DNA of 64,000 bases, from positions 2,604,001 through 2,668,000 of the forward strand of contig OZ253937.1 of the NCBI GenBank assembly GCA_965267185.1. The letters run 5' to 3'. Source of the DNA: G965267185 sp965267185. GTDB taxonomy: Bacteria; Pseudomonadota; Alphaproteobacteria; UBA6615. The notes beneath the pieces were generated by a model. That model did not search any database. It was not told where the DNA came from and saw only the letters and a list, made by a program, of their open reading frames with translations. The position numbers and the translations under genes are program-made. Below are positions 41,055 to 50,237 of this stretch, piece after piece (positions within the stretch are counted from its first letter, which is position 1; every line of letters starts with the position of its first letter).

Positions 41055-41750
41055 ATGACCGAGCAGCGCATGGATTGGACATCCCATCCCGCCCACATCC
41101 ACCCGGATTACAAATCGACCGTACTGCGTGGACCGACCAAGCCGCTCGTTCCCATCGACCATAGCCTATCGGAGCTGACCGGCCCGGTTTATGGTCACGA
41201 CAGCGTGGGACCGCTCGACGCCGACCTCACCAAGAACGGCCAGCGCAACGGCGAGCCGCTAGGCGAGCGCATCATCGTGACCGGGCGCGTGGTCGATGAA
41301 GACGACCGGCCGCTGCCCGATACGCTGGTCGAGGTTTGGCAGGCCAATGCGGCCGGCCGCTACATTCACGAGGTCGATCAGCACGACGCACCGATCGATC
41401 CCAATTTTCTCGGCGCCGGGCGCTGCGTCACCGACAGCGATGGGCGCTACCGCTTTATGTCAATCAAACCGGGGGCCTACCCGTGGGGTAACCACCATAA
41501 TGCGTGGCGGCCCAACCATATTCATCTGTCCTTGTTCGGGCCCAGCTTCACGTCGCGCCTCGTGACCCAGATGTATTTTCCGGGCGACCCGCTTTTGCCA
41601 CTGGACCCGATCTTCAACGGCACACCCGAGGGCGCTCGCGACCGCCTCGTGTCCACTTTCGCGATCGACGTCACGGAGCCGGGATTTGCGCTGGGCTATG
41701 AGTTCGACATCGTTCTGCGCGGCCCCAACGCCACCCCGGTGGAGGACTGA
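41055..41750 (+). CDS. pcaH: Protocatechuate 3,4-dioxygenase beta chain
   Basis: A 231-residue intradiol dioxygenase subunit that, with PcaG, cleaves protocatechuate to 3-carboxy-cis,cis-muconate. The Fe(III) ligands are seen as Tyr in AAGRYIHEVDQ and GAYPWGNHHNAW and His-x-His in RPNHIHLSLFG. The N-terminus HPAHIHPDYKSTVLRGP is typical of the beta chain. It is followed by pcaG after 3 bp. Its stop is TGA, showing that UGA terminates normally in this genome. Confidence 0.95.
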   Translation: MTEQRMDWTSHPAHIHPDYKSTVLRGPTKPLVPIDHSLSELTGPVYGHDSVGPLDADLTKNGQRNGEPLGERIIVTGRVVDEDDRPLPDTLVEVWQANAAGRYIHEVDQHDAPIDPNFLGAGRCVTDSDGRYRFMSIKPGAYPWGNHHNAWRPNHIHLSLFGPSFTSRLVTQMYFPGDPLLPLDPIFNGTPEGARDRLVSTFAIDVTEPGFALGYEFDIVLRGPNATPVED

Positions 41751-41753
41751 GCG

Positions 41754-42353
41754 ATGCGCCGCAACCAAACGCCATCGCAAACCGTCGGTCCCTTTTTCGC
41801 CTACGGCTTGGTGCCCGAGCAGTATGGCTACCGGTTTACCAGCATCGCCGACCACGCGGTCGCATCGCCGACGACTGAGGGCAATCACATCCGGATTGTC
41901 GGTCAGGTCTTGGATGGGGAGGGCACGCCCATCCCCGACGCGATGTTGGAGTTTTGGCAGGCCAACGCCCATGGCCGCTACAACCACCCCGCCGATAACC
42001 GCCAGGACAACCTGCTCGACCCCAACTTCAAAGGGTTTGGACGTATTGGCACCGGCACCAGCGCCGATGTGTCGTTTCAAATCGACACCGTGAAACCGGG
42101 CGCGGTCGGCAACGGTCACGCGCCGCATATCAATGTGGTCGTACTTATGCGCGGCATGCTGACCCACGCTTTCACGCGCCTCTACTTCTCCGATGAAGCC
42201 GACCTGAACGCCACCGACCCTGTGCTTCTGCAAGTACCGGAGGCCCGGCGCACAACCCTGATCGCCAATCGCGACGAGAGTTTGCCCGGCACTGCCTACC
42301 GCTTCGATATCCGTATGCAGGGCGACCGGGAAACCGTATTTTTCGACATCTAG
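41754..42353 (+). CDS. pcaG: Protocatechuate 3,4-dioxygenase alpha chain
   Basis: A 199-residue intradiol dioxygenase-like subunit beginning RRNQTPSQTVGPFFAYGLVPEQYGY, the usual alpha-chain opening. The core ALPHA-type segment is LEFWQANAHGRYNHPADN and the late HINVVVLMRGMLTHAFTRLYF. The iron-binding residues are reduced compared with PcaH, as expected. It starts 3 bp after pcaH and is followed by pcaB. Confidence 0.95.
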   Translation: MRRNQTPSQTVGPFFAYGLVPEQYGYRFTSIADHAVASPTTEGNHIRIVGQVLDGEGTPIPDAMLEFWQANAHGRYNHPADNRQDNLLDPNFKGFGRIGTGTSADVSFQIDTVKPGAVGNGHAPHINVVVLMRGMLTHAFTRLYFSDEADLNATDPVLLQVPEARRTTLIANRDESLPGTAYRFDIRMQGDRETVFFDI

Positions 42354-42396
42354 CTTAGTTGCGTTGCAGCCCGTTCCGCGCGACCCTGTCGGCACG

Positions 42397-43722
42397 ATGA
42401 CTGATCCTTTCGAGTCCGAAATCTACGGCGGGCTGTTCGCGCCCAACGGCATGAAGGCGTTGTTCTCCGACGCGCACCATGTGCAAACCATGCTTGTCGT
42501 CGAAGCGGCGCTGGCGCGGGTCGAGGCTAAGCTCGGCATCATTCCGGCTGAAGCAGGCGACGAAATCGTCAGCGCAATCGACAAGTTCAAACCCGATTAT
42601 GCCGGTCTACGAGAGGGCACCGCAACGGCCGGCCTCCCCATACCCGCGCTGGTGAGCCAGCTCCGGGCAGCCGTTGGCGGGGATGCGGCGGGGTATGTGC
42701 ACTGGGGCGCCACCTCCCAGGATATTATGGACACAGCGCTGGTTCTGACGCTGCGCGACGCCATTGCAGTTCTCGACGAAGACATTAAGAAACTCAGCGC
42801 CTCGTTGGCCAAGATGGCCGATGGTCATCGCGGCACGGTCATGCTGGCGCGCACCCGCTCGCAGCAAGCCGCGCCCACAACCTTCGGTCTCAAGGCGGCA
42901 ACTTGGCGCGGCCCCCTCGTGCGTCACCGCTACCGATTGTCCGAGCTGACGCAACGGCTCCTTGTGGTCCAGTTCGGTGGGGCCGCGGGTACGCTTGCAC
43001 CACTGGGAGACCGGGGCATCGATGTTATCGAGGGCTTGGCAACGGAGCTCGACTTAGCCGTCCCCCCGCTGCCCTGGCATACCCAACGGGATAACTTGGG
43101 CGAGTTCGCGGGTTGGCTCGCGACCCTCTCAGGGTCGCTCGGTAAGATCGGCCAGGACCTCGCTTTGATGGCGCAAACGGAAGTCGCAGAGGTGCGGGAA
43201 TCCGCCGATCCCTCGCGCGGCGGTTCGTCCACCTTACCGCAGAAATCAAACCCGATCCTGAGCGAGGCACTGATCACCTTGGCGCGTTATACGTCGGGGA
43301 CGGTCGGTACGATGCATCAGGCCGCGGTGCAAGAACACGAACGCGGCGGGCCAGGCTGGGCGCTCGAATGGCTCACCCTGCCCAAACTGGTGATCGCGGC
43401 AAGCTCAGCGTTATCACAGGCCAATGCGCTGATGGAGAACCTGCAGGTCGACACCGCGCGCATGAGCGCCAATATGGTAGCGGCAAACGGACTTTTTCTC
43501 GCCGAGGCGGCGAGCTTCGCCCTGTCCGAACACATGGCGCGCGCCGATGCCCAGGCCTTGGTCAAATCGGGTTGCCGACAGGCGGCCGATGAAGCGCGTC
43601 ATCTAATGGACGTTCTTGCCGAATTGACCGACGCGCCGGTCGATTGGGCCAAGCTCAAAGACCCTGCGAACTATATCGGCGTAGCGAGCGCCTTGATCGA
43701 CAAAGCACTCGCTGAGAACTAG
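42397..43722 (+). CDS. pcaB: 3-carboxy-cis,cis-muconate cycloisomerase
   Basis: About 441 residues from ATG 42397 (MTDPFESEIYGGLF); an in-frame TTG at 42364 would add 11 residues. It belongs to the fumarase/aspartase fold: the superfamily signature GGSSTLPQKSNPILSEALI is complete, with HWGATSQDIMDTALVL and TRSQQAAPTTFGLKAATW upstream. It converts 3-carboxymuconate to gamma-carboxymuconolactone, the PcaC substrate. Its end overlaps the convergent TauD gene by 4 bp. pcaD, pcaIJ and pcaF are not in the window. Confidence 0.94.
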   Translation: MTDPFESEIYGGLFAPNGMKALFSDAHHVQTMLVVEAALARVEAKLGIIPAEAGDEIVSAIDKFKPDYAGLREGTATAGLPIPALVSQLRAAVGGDAAGYVHWGATSQDIMDTALVLTLRDAIAVLDEDIKKLSASLAKMADGHRGTVMLARTRSQQAAPTTFGLKAATWRGPLVRHRYRLSELTQRLLVVQFGGAAGTLAPLGDRGIDVIEGLATELDLAVPPLPWHTQRDNLGEFAGWLATLSGSLGKIGQDLALMAQTEVAEVRESADPSRGGSSTLPQKSNPILSEALITLARYTSGTVGTMHQAAVQEHERGGPGWALEWLTLPKLVIAASSALSQANALMENLQVDTARMSANMVAANGLFLAEAASFALSEHMARADAQALVKSGCRQAADEARHLMDVLAELTDAPVDWAKLKDPANYIGVASALIDKALAEN

Positions 43723-44672
43723 TCCACTTCAGCTGGCTTGTGGGCCCCGTATTGCGCCTTGTCGCCCGCGGTACGATTGGACTTCTGGCTTTTGACCGAC
43801 GCCCCTTCCAACACCGGAGCGACCCCAACGGGCCGATCGCCCTTGATCGTCACCCGTTCCATCAGACGGCGCTGAGGATAGTAATCGTGGATCGCGTAAT
43901 GCTGGACCGCACGGTTGTCCCAAAACACCAGGGTATTGGGCTGCCAGTGGTGGCGGATTTGATACTCGGGAACCACTGCCTGGCGGAATAGCTGGTCGAG
44001 CAAGCTGCGGCTTTCGCCTTCCTCCATCCCTTTGATCGCAACCGTAAACTGCGGGTTGACGAACAGGACTTTCTTCCCCGACTCCGGATGGAGACGCACC
44101 ACCGGATGGATCGATGGCGGGTACCGTTCTTCATAATCGCGCAACGACCGGCGGCCCTCGGCATCGCCGGAAAACAGTTGCCGGAACGGCTTAAAGTCAT
44201 GCACCGCTTCCAGCCCGGAGATAAAGTGCTGCATACGGTCGCTCAAACCTTCGAAGGCCGCCGACATGCTGGTGAACATGGTGTCGCCGCCAACTTCCGG
44301 CACGATCAACGCGCGCAGCATGGTCCCCATCGGCGGCTCGGCGCGGAACGTTTCATCGCTGTGCCAGACATCCGTCCCCCAAGGTGGATTGTCGTCCTTG
44401 TTGTCGAAGACGATAAGTTCGGGTGCATCCTGATCGCGCGGCGCAAACGGGTGAACCGTGAGCTCGCCGAACCGGCGGCCAAAGGCCTTTTGATGTTCCG
44501 CGGTGATCTCCTGATCTCGGAAAATCAGCACCTCATGTTCTGCGAGAGCGCTGTTGACTGCTTCAAACATCAGATCGTCGAGCGGCTGTGCCAAATCGAT
44601 GCCGCTCACCTCTGCACCCAGGCTGGCGCCAACCCGTTTGACATCAAGCGTTGGGATTTGCATTGGGTTCAT
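43719..44672 (-). CDS. TauD/TfdA-family 2-oxoglutarate dioxygenase
   Basis: A 317-residue Fe(II)/2OG enzyme. The metal triad is visible in DVWHSDETFRAEPPMGTMLRAL (HxD) and NRAVQHYAIHDYYPQRRLMERVT (distal His and 2OG Arg). The N-terminus VKRVGASLGAEVSGIDLAQPL and FGELTVHPFAPRDQDAPE are family marks. It may desulfonate taurine-like or cleave aryloxyacetate-type compounds. It follows the TRAP permease by 27 bp on the same strand, so the transported substrate may be its substrate. Confidence 0.9.
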   Translation of the reverse strand: MNPMQIPTLDVKRVGASLGAEVSGIDLAQPLDDLMFEAVNSALAEHEVLIFRDQEITAEHQKAFGRRFGELTVHPFAPRDQDAPELIVFDNKDDNPPWGTDVWHSDETFRAEPPMGTMLRALIVPEVGGDTMFTSMSAAFEGLSDRMQHFISGLEAVHDFKPFRQLFSGDAEGRRSLRDYEERYPPSIHPVVRLHPESGKKVLFVNPQFTVAIKGMEEGESRSLLDQLFRQAVVPEYQIRHHWQPNTLVFWDNRAVQHYAIHDYYPQRRLMERVTIKGDRPVGVAPVLEGASVKSQKSNRTAGDKAQYGAHKPAEVD

Positions 44673-44699
44673 TGCTTCACCTTTCTTGATAATCGCGCC

Positions 44700-46646
44700 T
44701 CACTTGGCGAGAACTGAATCTGCCCGGCGGCGCAATCGTATGGCGTAGTACTCGAAGCCGAGAACCGCTACTCCAAGTAGTATACCAGCAATGTCAGTAT
44801 AAACCGCATTGGCGAATGTTTCAGCCGGGATCAGAGCGAGCACACCGGCAATACCGAACACGATCCGCATCTGCACCGTGATGGGACGCAGAAAATAGCC
44901 GATCATGGCGATAGAGACCAACCAAACCCCGACGATCACCGTGGCGATCGCAAAGACGATGGTCTCGGCCTCACCCCTGAGCAGCAATGCCGGTGACACT
45001 ACGAATAGAAGCGGCACAGTGTAGGCCATCCAGCCGAACCGCACCGCCGACCAGCCGGATTTCATGGGATCCGCTTTGGCCACTCCGGCAGCGGCGAACG
45101 CTGCGATCGCCACCGGCGGGGTGATCATCGACATCATGCCGAAATAAAGTACATAGAGATGGGCGGCGATAGGAAGCACTCCGACTTCGACCAGCGCCGG
45201 CGCCACCAACGCCGCCAACAACACATAAACGCCGACCGTCGGCAAACCCATGCCCAGGATAATGCACACCACGGCAGCGAGGATCAGGAGTAGGATCAGG
45301 CTGCCCTCTCCAATGGTCACCAGCGCGAGCGTGAGGCTAAATCCGAGACCGCTAATTCCCAGTACGCCAATCACGATGCCGGCGGCGACGGTGACCAGAA
45401 TAATATCGAGCGCTGCATAGCCGGTGCGTTCGACCGCCGATATCAACGTGCGCAGACCAGGCCGCACGCCTTGGTAGCCGAACACAAGTGCAAGCAGAAC
45501 AACAACGACCGCAGCGAGCAATGCGGCTAGATCGGGTGGCTGGTTAAAGTTGAACAACGCGACGATCAGCACGACGAACGGCAATAGAAAGTATAGTCCC
45601 GACAAAGCGCCACGGCGCGACGGCATGTCGGTCTCTTTAATACCGGAGGCGCCCAACTTACCCGCTTCCAGATCGGCCTGAATGAATAGTGCGACGTAGT
45701 AGATGATCGCCGGTACTAACGCCGCCAGCACAACCTCGGCATAGGGAATTTCCAGAAACTCCGCCATGATAAAGGCCGACGCGCCCATGACCGGGGGCAT
45801 CAACTGGCCCCCGGTGGAAGCAACAGCCTCGATCGCCGCGGCTTTGTGTCCGGGGTAACCATCGCGCTTGATCATCGGAATGGTGATAACGCCGGTTGCC
45901 GCCACGTTAGCGACAGCGCTGCCCGAAACCGAACCAAAGAAACCGGAGCCGACGACCGCAATCTTTGCCGACCCACCTCGAAAGCGCCCCATGGTCAGGG
46001 TGGCAATGTCGGCAAAGAACCGCGACCCACCGGACAAGTTGAGCAGTTGGCCAAAAAACAAAAAGGTAATCACGATGGTTGTGGCCACAGCCAACGGGAA
46101 ACCGAGTACACCGTTGACGTCGAGCGCTAAATAAGCAGTGAGCTTTTCCCAATCGTTGGGCTGAGCGGCCAAGCCGCCCGGCAGGAGATGACCAAGCAGT
46201 GCAAAGACAATGAAAGCGATAGCAATCGAGGGCAAGGCATTGCCTGTCGCCCTGCGCACCGCTTCTAGCGAGAGCACGATTGCAACAGCTCCGGCGGCGA
46301 CAGCGTCGGGTGGCCGCAGCAGGATTAGATCGACCAGGCGTTGATATTCCCACGCCAAATAACCGACGGCGGCGAAACCCGCTGCCGCCATTAGCCAGTC
46401 ATACCAGGGCACGGGCCCGCGACGGCTGTGCCGCCGAACCGGCAGAACGATAAAAGCCAGCGGCAGCGCCAGGGCGAGCATCGCCGCGTAGAACTGCGCG
46501 GGAAAGACCGTCAGGTTAAACCATAAATGGGCTTCGAGCGCCCAACCGATCGAGCCCAGCGTCAGCAACATGGCGAACACCATTGCGCCAATGCGAGCGG
46601 CAGTCGACCGGATACCGCCGGCCGACTCCGTTTGGGACTCGCTCAT
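44700..46646 (-). CDS. TRAP transporter fused 4TM/12TM permease
   Basis: A 648-residue membrane protein that fuses the small (DctQ-like) and large (DctM-like) TRAP subunits. It has the usual TAXI-partner layout, with about 16-18 hydrophobic helices. Family stretches include FFGSVSGSAVANVAATGVITIPMIKRDGYPGHKAAAIEAVASTGGQLMPPVMGASAFIMAEF and GMGLPTVGVYVLLAALVAP. It takes up an organic acid with a sodium gradient using the TAXI binding protein encoded 24 bp upstream. Confidence 0.94.
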   Translation of the reverse strand: MSESQTESAGGIRSTAARIGAMVFAMLLTLGSIGWALEAHLWFNLTVFPAQFYAAMLALALPLAFIVLPVRRHSRRGPVPWYDWLMAAAGFAAVGYLAWEYQRLVDLILLRPPDAVAAGAVAIVLSLEAVRRATGNALPSIAIAFIVFALLGHLLPGGLAAQPNDWEKLTAYLALDVNGVLGFPLAVATTIVITFLFFGQLLNLSGGSRFFADIATLTMGRFRGGSAKIAVVGSGFFGSVSGSAVANVAATGVITIPMIKRDGYPGHKAAAIEAVASTGGQLMPPVMGASAFIMAEFLEIPYAEVVLAALVPAIIYYVALFIQADLEAGKLGASGIKETDMPSRRGALSGLYFLLPFVVLIVALFNFNQPPDLAALLAAVVVVLLALVFGYQGVRPGLRTLISAVERTGYAALDIILVTVAAGIVIGVLGISGLGFSLTLALVTIGEGSLILLLILAAVVCIILGMGLPTVGVYVLLAALVAPALVEVGVLPIAAHLYVLYFGMMSMITPPVAIAAFAAAGVAKADPMKSGWSAVRFGWMAYTVPLLFVVSPALLLRGEAETIVFAIATVIVGVWLVSIAMIGYFLRPITVQMRIVFGIAGVLALIPAETFANAVYTDIAGILLGVAVLGFEYYAIRLRRRADSVLAK

Positions 46647-46670
46647 ACTATGGTGCCGAACTCCAGCGAA

Positions 46671-47648
46671 CTAGTTCGCCTTCGGCGGCCACATGCCTTG
46701 TTCGGTCAGGAACTTGATCGTTCCCGGATGCCATTGGATCGGCCCGAGATCGCTCGCCATGCGCTTCGGATTGAACAAGTTGAACACGGGGAAAACGCTG
46801 GCCATGTCCTTCTTGTTCCCATGCATCGCTTTCACCAAGCGGTAGACCACGTCTTCCGGCGTCTTGGTGCTAGCTACCACCACGGCGTCATAGGTAATGA
46901 CGTTGATCGGCTCGGTCACGCCGACATTCGGCTTACTCGGCTTTTCAACGCGTAGATAGGCCGGCGGGAAATGCTGGGCGATAAGCGCGCGGTTTTCCGG
47001 CGTGTCCTCGACATTGAGAGCCCGGATACCGCCCACCGAGGCGTCGGCCTCACGCACCTTGGGGGCCCCCAGCGCGAAGAAGAAGGCATCGGCCTTACCC
47101 TGGATGAAGGCGTTTGCGCCGCCCACGACATTCGGCACCGGTACCGGCTTGATATCGGCGCGGGTCATGCCGACGGTGGCGTATCCGGCATCCAACAGCG
47201 GCGGTATGGTTTTCTGGCTGGCGTAGCCGTCGACAACGCGTTTGCCCTTCAAGTCAGCCAACGTTTTAATATCGGAATCGTTTCTGACAAACAGCGCAAC
47301 GCGCAGCGGATAGGTGATCGCGACCGCACGCAAATCGCCGTACTTACGGCCCTCGAACTGGCGCTCGCCGACCACGGCAACCCGTAGTTCCTCGACATTC
47401 GATAAACCAAAGGCGAATTCGCCAGCATCGACCGCCGGCAGATAAACCGTTGCGCTGGCAAACGGCTGAACGGTGATCTTGATGTCAGCTTTGTCGCTGG
47501 CCATTTTCGAAATGGCCGAGGCAGAACTGTGATACAGCGAGCCTGGATTGGACGCCGCAAATCCGACGGTTTGCGCCTGCGCCGCCGTTGCGGCAAACAT
47601 CGCGACGCCCGCTCCGGCGACAAGAAGCTTAGTTCTGATACTATTCAT
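46671..47648 (-). CDS. TAXI-family TRAP transporter substrate-binding protein
   Basis: About 325 residues from ATG 47648 (MNSIRTKLLVAGAGVAMFAATAAQAQTVGF, with signal peptide split after TAAQA). GGGAGGA lies four bases upstream; the longer frame from 47756 has no signal. NPGSLYHSSASAISKMA, GLSNVEELRVAVVG, DLKGKRVVDGYASQKT and PNVVGGANAFIQGKADAFFFALG are the TAXI domain hallmarks. It binds a carboxylated substrate in the periplasm and delivers it to the fused permease encoded 24 bp downstream. Confidence 0.93.
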   Translation of the reverse strand: MNSIRTKLLVAGAGVAMFAATAAQAQTVGFAASNPGSLYHSSASAISKMASDKADIKITVQPFASATVYLPAVDAGEFAFGLSNVEELRVAVVGERQFEGRKYGDLRAVAITYPLRVALFVRNDSDIKTLADLKGKRVVDGYASQKTIPPLLDAGYATVGMTRADIKPVPVPNVVGGANAFIQGKADAFFFALGAPKVREADASVGGIRALNVEDTPENRALIAQHFPPAYLRVEKPSKPNVGVTEPINVITYDAVVVASTKTPEDVVYRLVKAMHGNKKDMASVFPVFNLFNPKRMASDLGPIQWHPGTIKFLTEQGMWPPKAN

Positions 47649-47814
47649 GATATCCTCCCGCGCTGAATCGTCAGCGCCCCATAGGTTCGGTGCCGCCCGT
47701 TCGCCGGCGATCGATTTTTCTGCGTGACACGCTAGATGATGCCATAGGGGAGTCAAGCATCAGGGGTTTCGACTTTGGTCTAGGTCCAATGCAATATTCT
47801 CATGCCCCGCATAC

Positions 47815-49047
47815 TTAGCTCCGCAGCGCCTCCTTGGAAAACCCAGCTACCTGTTTGTAGCGGTCCGACAGCTCGCGCAATTCATCCTGACTGACGTAAT
47901 CGTCGAGATTGTCGAACGGCCGGTCGCCCACCAACTCTTCCACCTTCATGATGATGACATCGGGCGGGCTCGACCGGTTGGTGCGGACCACATTCGAGGT
48001 CGGCTCAAGCCGCGCAGCCTCATAGGCCTTCAGCGCGTCCAGCGGGTTGTCCGAAGCCTGCAGCGCATCGGCCAGCGTGCGGGCATCGATAACCCCCTGA
48101 GCCGCACCGTTGGAGCCGCGCGGATACATTGGATGGGCGGCATCGCCCGCCATGGTCACACGGTCGAAAGTCCACCGGTTGAGCGGATCTTTATCGACCA
48201 TCGGATACTCGAAAATATCTTCCGATGTGCGGATCATGTCGGCCACATCGAGCCAGTCGAAGTGCCAATCCTCATACATGTGGAAAAAGTCTTCCAACTG
48301 GCCCGGTTTGTTCCAGTCGTTTTGCGCTCTATCGTCAGATTGAAATTCCGTGGTCCAGTTGATCAGCTGGTTCCCCTGTCCATCGACGTTGTCGATGATG
48401 GGATAGATGACGATCTTTCCGGTTGCCAGCGTGCCGATGCGGATATAGGTGCGGCCATCGAAGATCGGCTTACGCACGCTGGTACCGCGCCACGTGTTGA
48501 TGCCGGTGAACACCACCGCGTCGTCGGGATAAATCTGCTTGCGAACCGTTGAGTTAACGCCATCGCATGCGATGGCGATATCGGTGGTTACCGGCTCGAC
48601 GGTGGCGCCGGAGGATGTCTCGACGAACGACACTTGAACGGCTTCACCGGTTTGCTCGAAGCCGACGCATTTGCGGTTCAACTGGATGCAATCAGCTCCG
48701 AGACGCTCCAACGCCGCCTCATAAAGCAAACCGTGCAGTCGGCCACGGTGGACGCCCACTTCAGGATAGTCGTAACCGGCAAATTTGCCGCGCGCCTCAC
48801 TATAGATCAGCTGGCCGAACCGATTGAAAAACTTGCTATCCCGGTTCTCGATGCCCGCCTGCAGCAGGTTTTCCTGCAGACCGAGCGCGGTAAGCTCGCG
48901 CGTCGCATGAGGCAGCATGGTGATCCCAACGCCCAGTTCCTTCATTTCCGGCGCCGATTCATAGACCTGGCAACCGATACCCCGCTGATGCAGATTGAGC
49001 GCCAACGCCAGTCCGGTGATCCCACCGCCAATAATCGCTATAGACAC
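47815..49047 (-). CDS. FAD-dependent aromatic monooxygenase (PhzS/salicylate-hydroxylase-like)
   Basis: About 410 residues from GTG 49047 (MSIAIIGGGITGLALALNLHQRG), with AGGAGAG six bases upstream; an in-frame ATG at 49077 would add ten unlikely residues. The FAD motifs GGGITG, DGVNSTVRKQIYPD (DG) and TMAGDAAHPMYPRGSNGAAQGVIDA (GD) mark a group A flavin monooxygenase that hydroxylates or decarboxylates an aromatic ring. The GVGITMLPHATRELTALGL stretch is like PhzS and related enzymes. It may share a transcript with the TAXI-TRAP genes and the TauD gene. Confidence 0.87.
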   Translation of the reverse strand: MSIAIIGGGITGLALALNLHQRGIGCQVYESAPEMKELGVGITMLPHATRELTALGLQENLLQAGIENRDSKFFNRFGQLIYSEARGKFAGYDYPEVGVHRGRLHGLLYEAALERLGADCIQLNRKCVGFEQTGEAVQVSFVETSSGATVEPVTTDIAIACDGVNSTVRKQIYPDDAVVFTGINTWRGTSVRKPIFDGRTYIRIGTLATGKIVIYPIIDNVDGQGNQLINWTTEFQSDDRAQNDWNKPGQLEDFFHMYEDWHFDWLDVADMIRTSEDIFEYPMVDKDPLNRWTFDRVTMAGDAAHPMYPRGSNGAAQGVIDARTLADALQASDNPLDALKAYEAARLEPTSNVVRTNRSSPPDVIIMKVEELVGDRPFDNLDDYVSQDELRELSDRYKQVAGFSKEALRS

Positions 49048-49145
49048 GCCACTCTCTCCTTCCGCGTCGCCAGACACTATAAGTGCTGGCAGACAGGCCT
49101 TTGTGGTAGCAGAGTCTAGCGTGCAGGGTTGGGAGAAGGAACCGC

Positions 49146-50237
49146 ATGGCCGACAGCAAAGACGATCAGGCGTTCACCGCTGAGCTCTTCGACTATTGGA
49201 TTCCCCGCCTGGCTGCCGACGGGGTCGACGTCAACGACGTGCTGACGGTGCGCGCCCACGTTACCGGCTGGACCGATTGGCCCGCGGCCTGGGCCGAAAT
49301 CGGCCGCGACTACCAAACCCTGGCGGCGACCCGGCTTGCCGACGGTCACCGGCAAAGCGCGGGCGAGGCTTTGGTGCGGGCGAGCCTCGCCTATCATTGC
49401 GGCCAAGTTGTCGCCTTCCATGCGCCGGAGGAAAAGGCCGAACTGCAAGCCCGCAAGGTCGCCACCTTCCGTGAAGCTGCTCCTTTGCTATCACCACCGG
49501 CGGAGCGAATCGAAATTCCCTTCAACAAACTGACGCTGCCTGGCTATCTGCGCGTACCTATCGGCGCCAGCGGCCCCGTGGCATGCGCCCTGTTGGTCCC
49601 CGGCCTCGATTCGACCAAGGAGGACTTCACCACTATCGCCGATATGTGCGCGCGCCGCGGGCTTGCGACATTTGCCTTCGACGGCCCTGGCCAGGGCGAG
49701 GTACGCCAAGCGGCACCGCTCGCGGAGGGCTACGAAGATTGTATCGCCGCCGCATTCGAGGCGATCTCCCAACGGCCCGAGATCGACAAAAACCGGATCG
49801 GCACGCTGGGCCGCAGCCTGGGCGGTTACTATGTGGTGCGCGCCGCCGCTGCTGATCCCGGCATCGCTGCCACTGTCGTCTTCGGCGGCGCCTATGATCT
49901 GAGCGACTGGCCCAACATGCCGGTTCTCATTCGCGATGGATTTCGCCACGCCACCGGCGGTGCCACCGAAGAAGAGGCGCGCCAGCTCATGGGCGCAGCG
50001 AGCCTCGACGATTGCATCGGCCAGGTACAAACCCCGGTCCTCGTGGTCCATGGCAAACGCGACGCAATCTTCGGCTGGCAGCAGGCGGTCCGAATCGCCG
50101 ACGCGCTGCCGGAGCACGCCACCCTGATGATGGATGAGGACGGTGTTCACTGCTGCCACAACCATGCCTTCCAGTATCGCTCGGCAATGGCCGATTGGCT
50201 GGCCGCAACTCTCACTACCGAAGAGGAAAGATCGTGA
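49146..50237 (+). CDS. Alpha/beta hydrolase of the FrsA / dihydroxypseudooxynicotine hydrolase-like group (copy 2)
   Basis: A 363-residue paralogue of 33719-34789: the same helical cap (FDYWIPRLAADGVDVNDVLTV), LLVPGLDSTKEDF oxyanion loop, GRSLGGYYVVRAAA nucleophile elbow, GKRDAIFGWQQAVRIA and the His in CCHNHAFQYRSAMADW. It is the first gene of a plus-strand operon and overlaps the next gene by 4 bp (GTGA). The pair with a TIM-barrel isomerase-like protein, a 2OG oxygenase and a GST suggests a degradative pathway of an unknown compound. Confidence 0.85.
   Translation: MADSKDDQAFTAELFDYWIPRLAADGVDVNDVLTVRAHVTGWTDWPAAWAEIGRDYQTLAATRLADGHRQSAGEALVRASLAYHCGQVVAFHAPEEKAELQARKVATFREAAPLLSPPAERIEIPFNKLTLPGYLRVPIGASGPVACALLVPGLDSTKEDFTTIADMCARRGLATFAFDGPGQGEVRQAAPLAEGYEDCIAAAFEAISQRPEIDKNRIGTLGRSLGGYYVVRAAAADPGIAATVVFGGAYDLSDWPNMPVLIRDGFRHATGGATEEEARQLMGAASLDDCIGQVQTPVLVVHGKRDAIFGWQQAVRIADALPEHATLMMDEDGVHCCHNHAFQYRSAMADWLAATLTTEEERS

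Noticed and set aside
41460..42395. 311-residue minus-strand frame across pcaH and pcaG
   Set aside because: It is antisense to two conserved dioxygenase subunits and has low-complexity composition.
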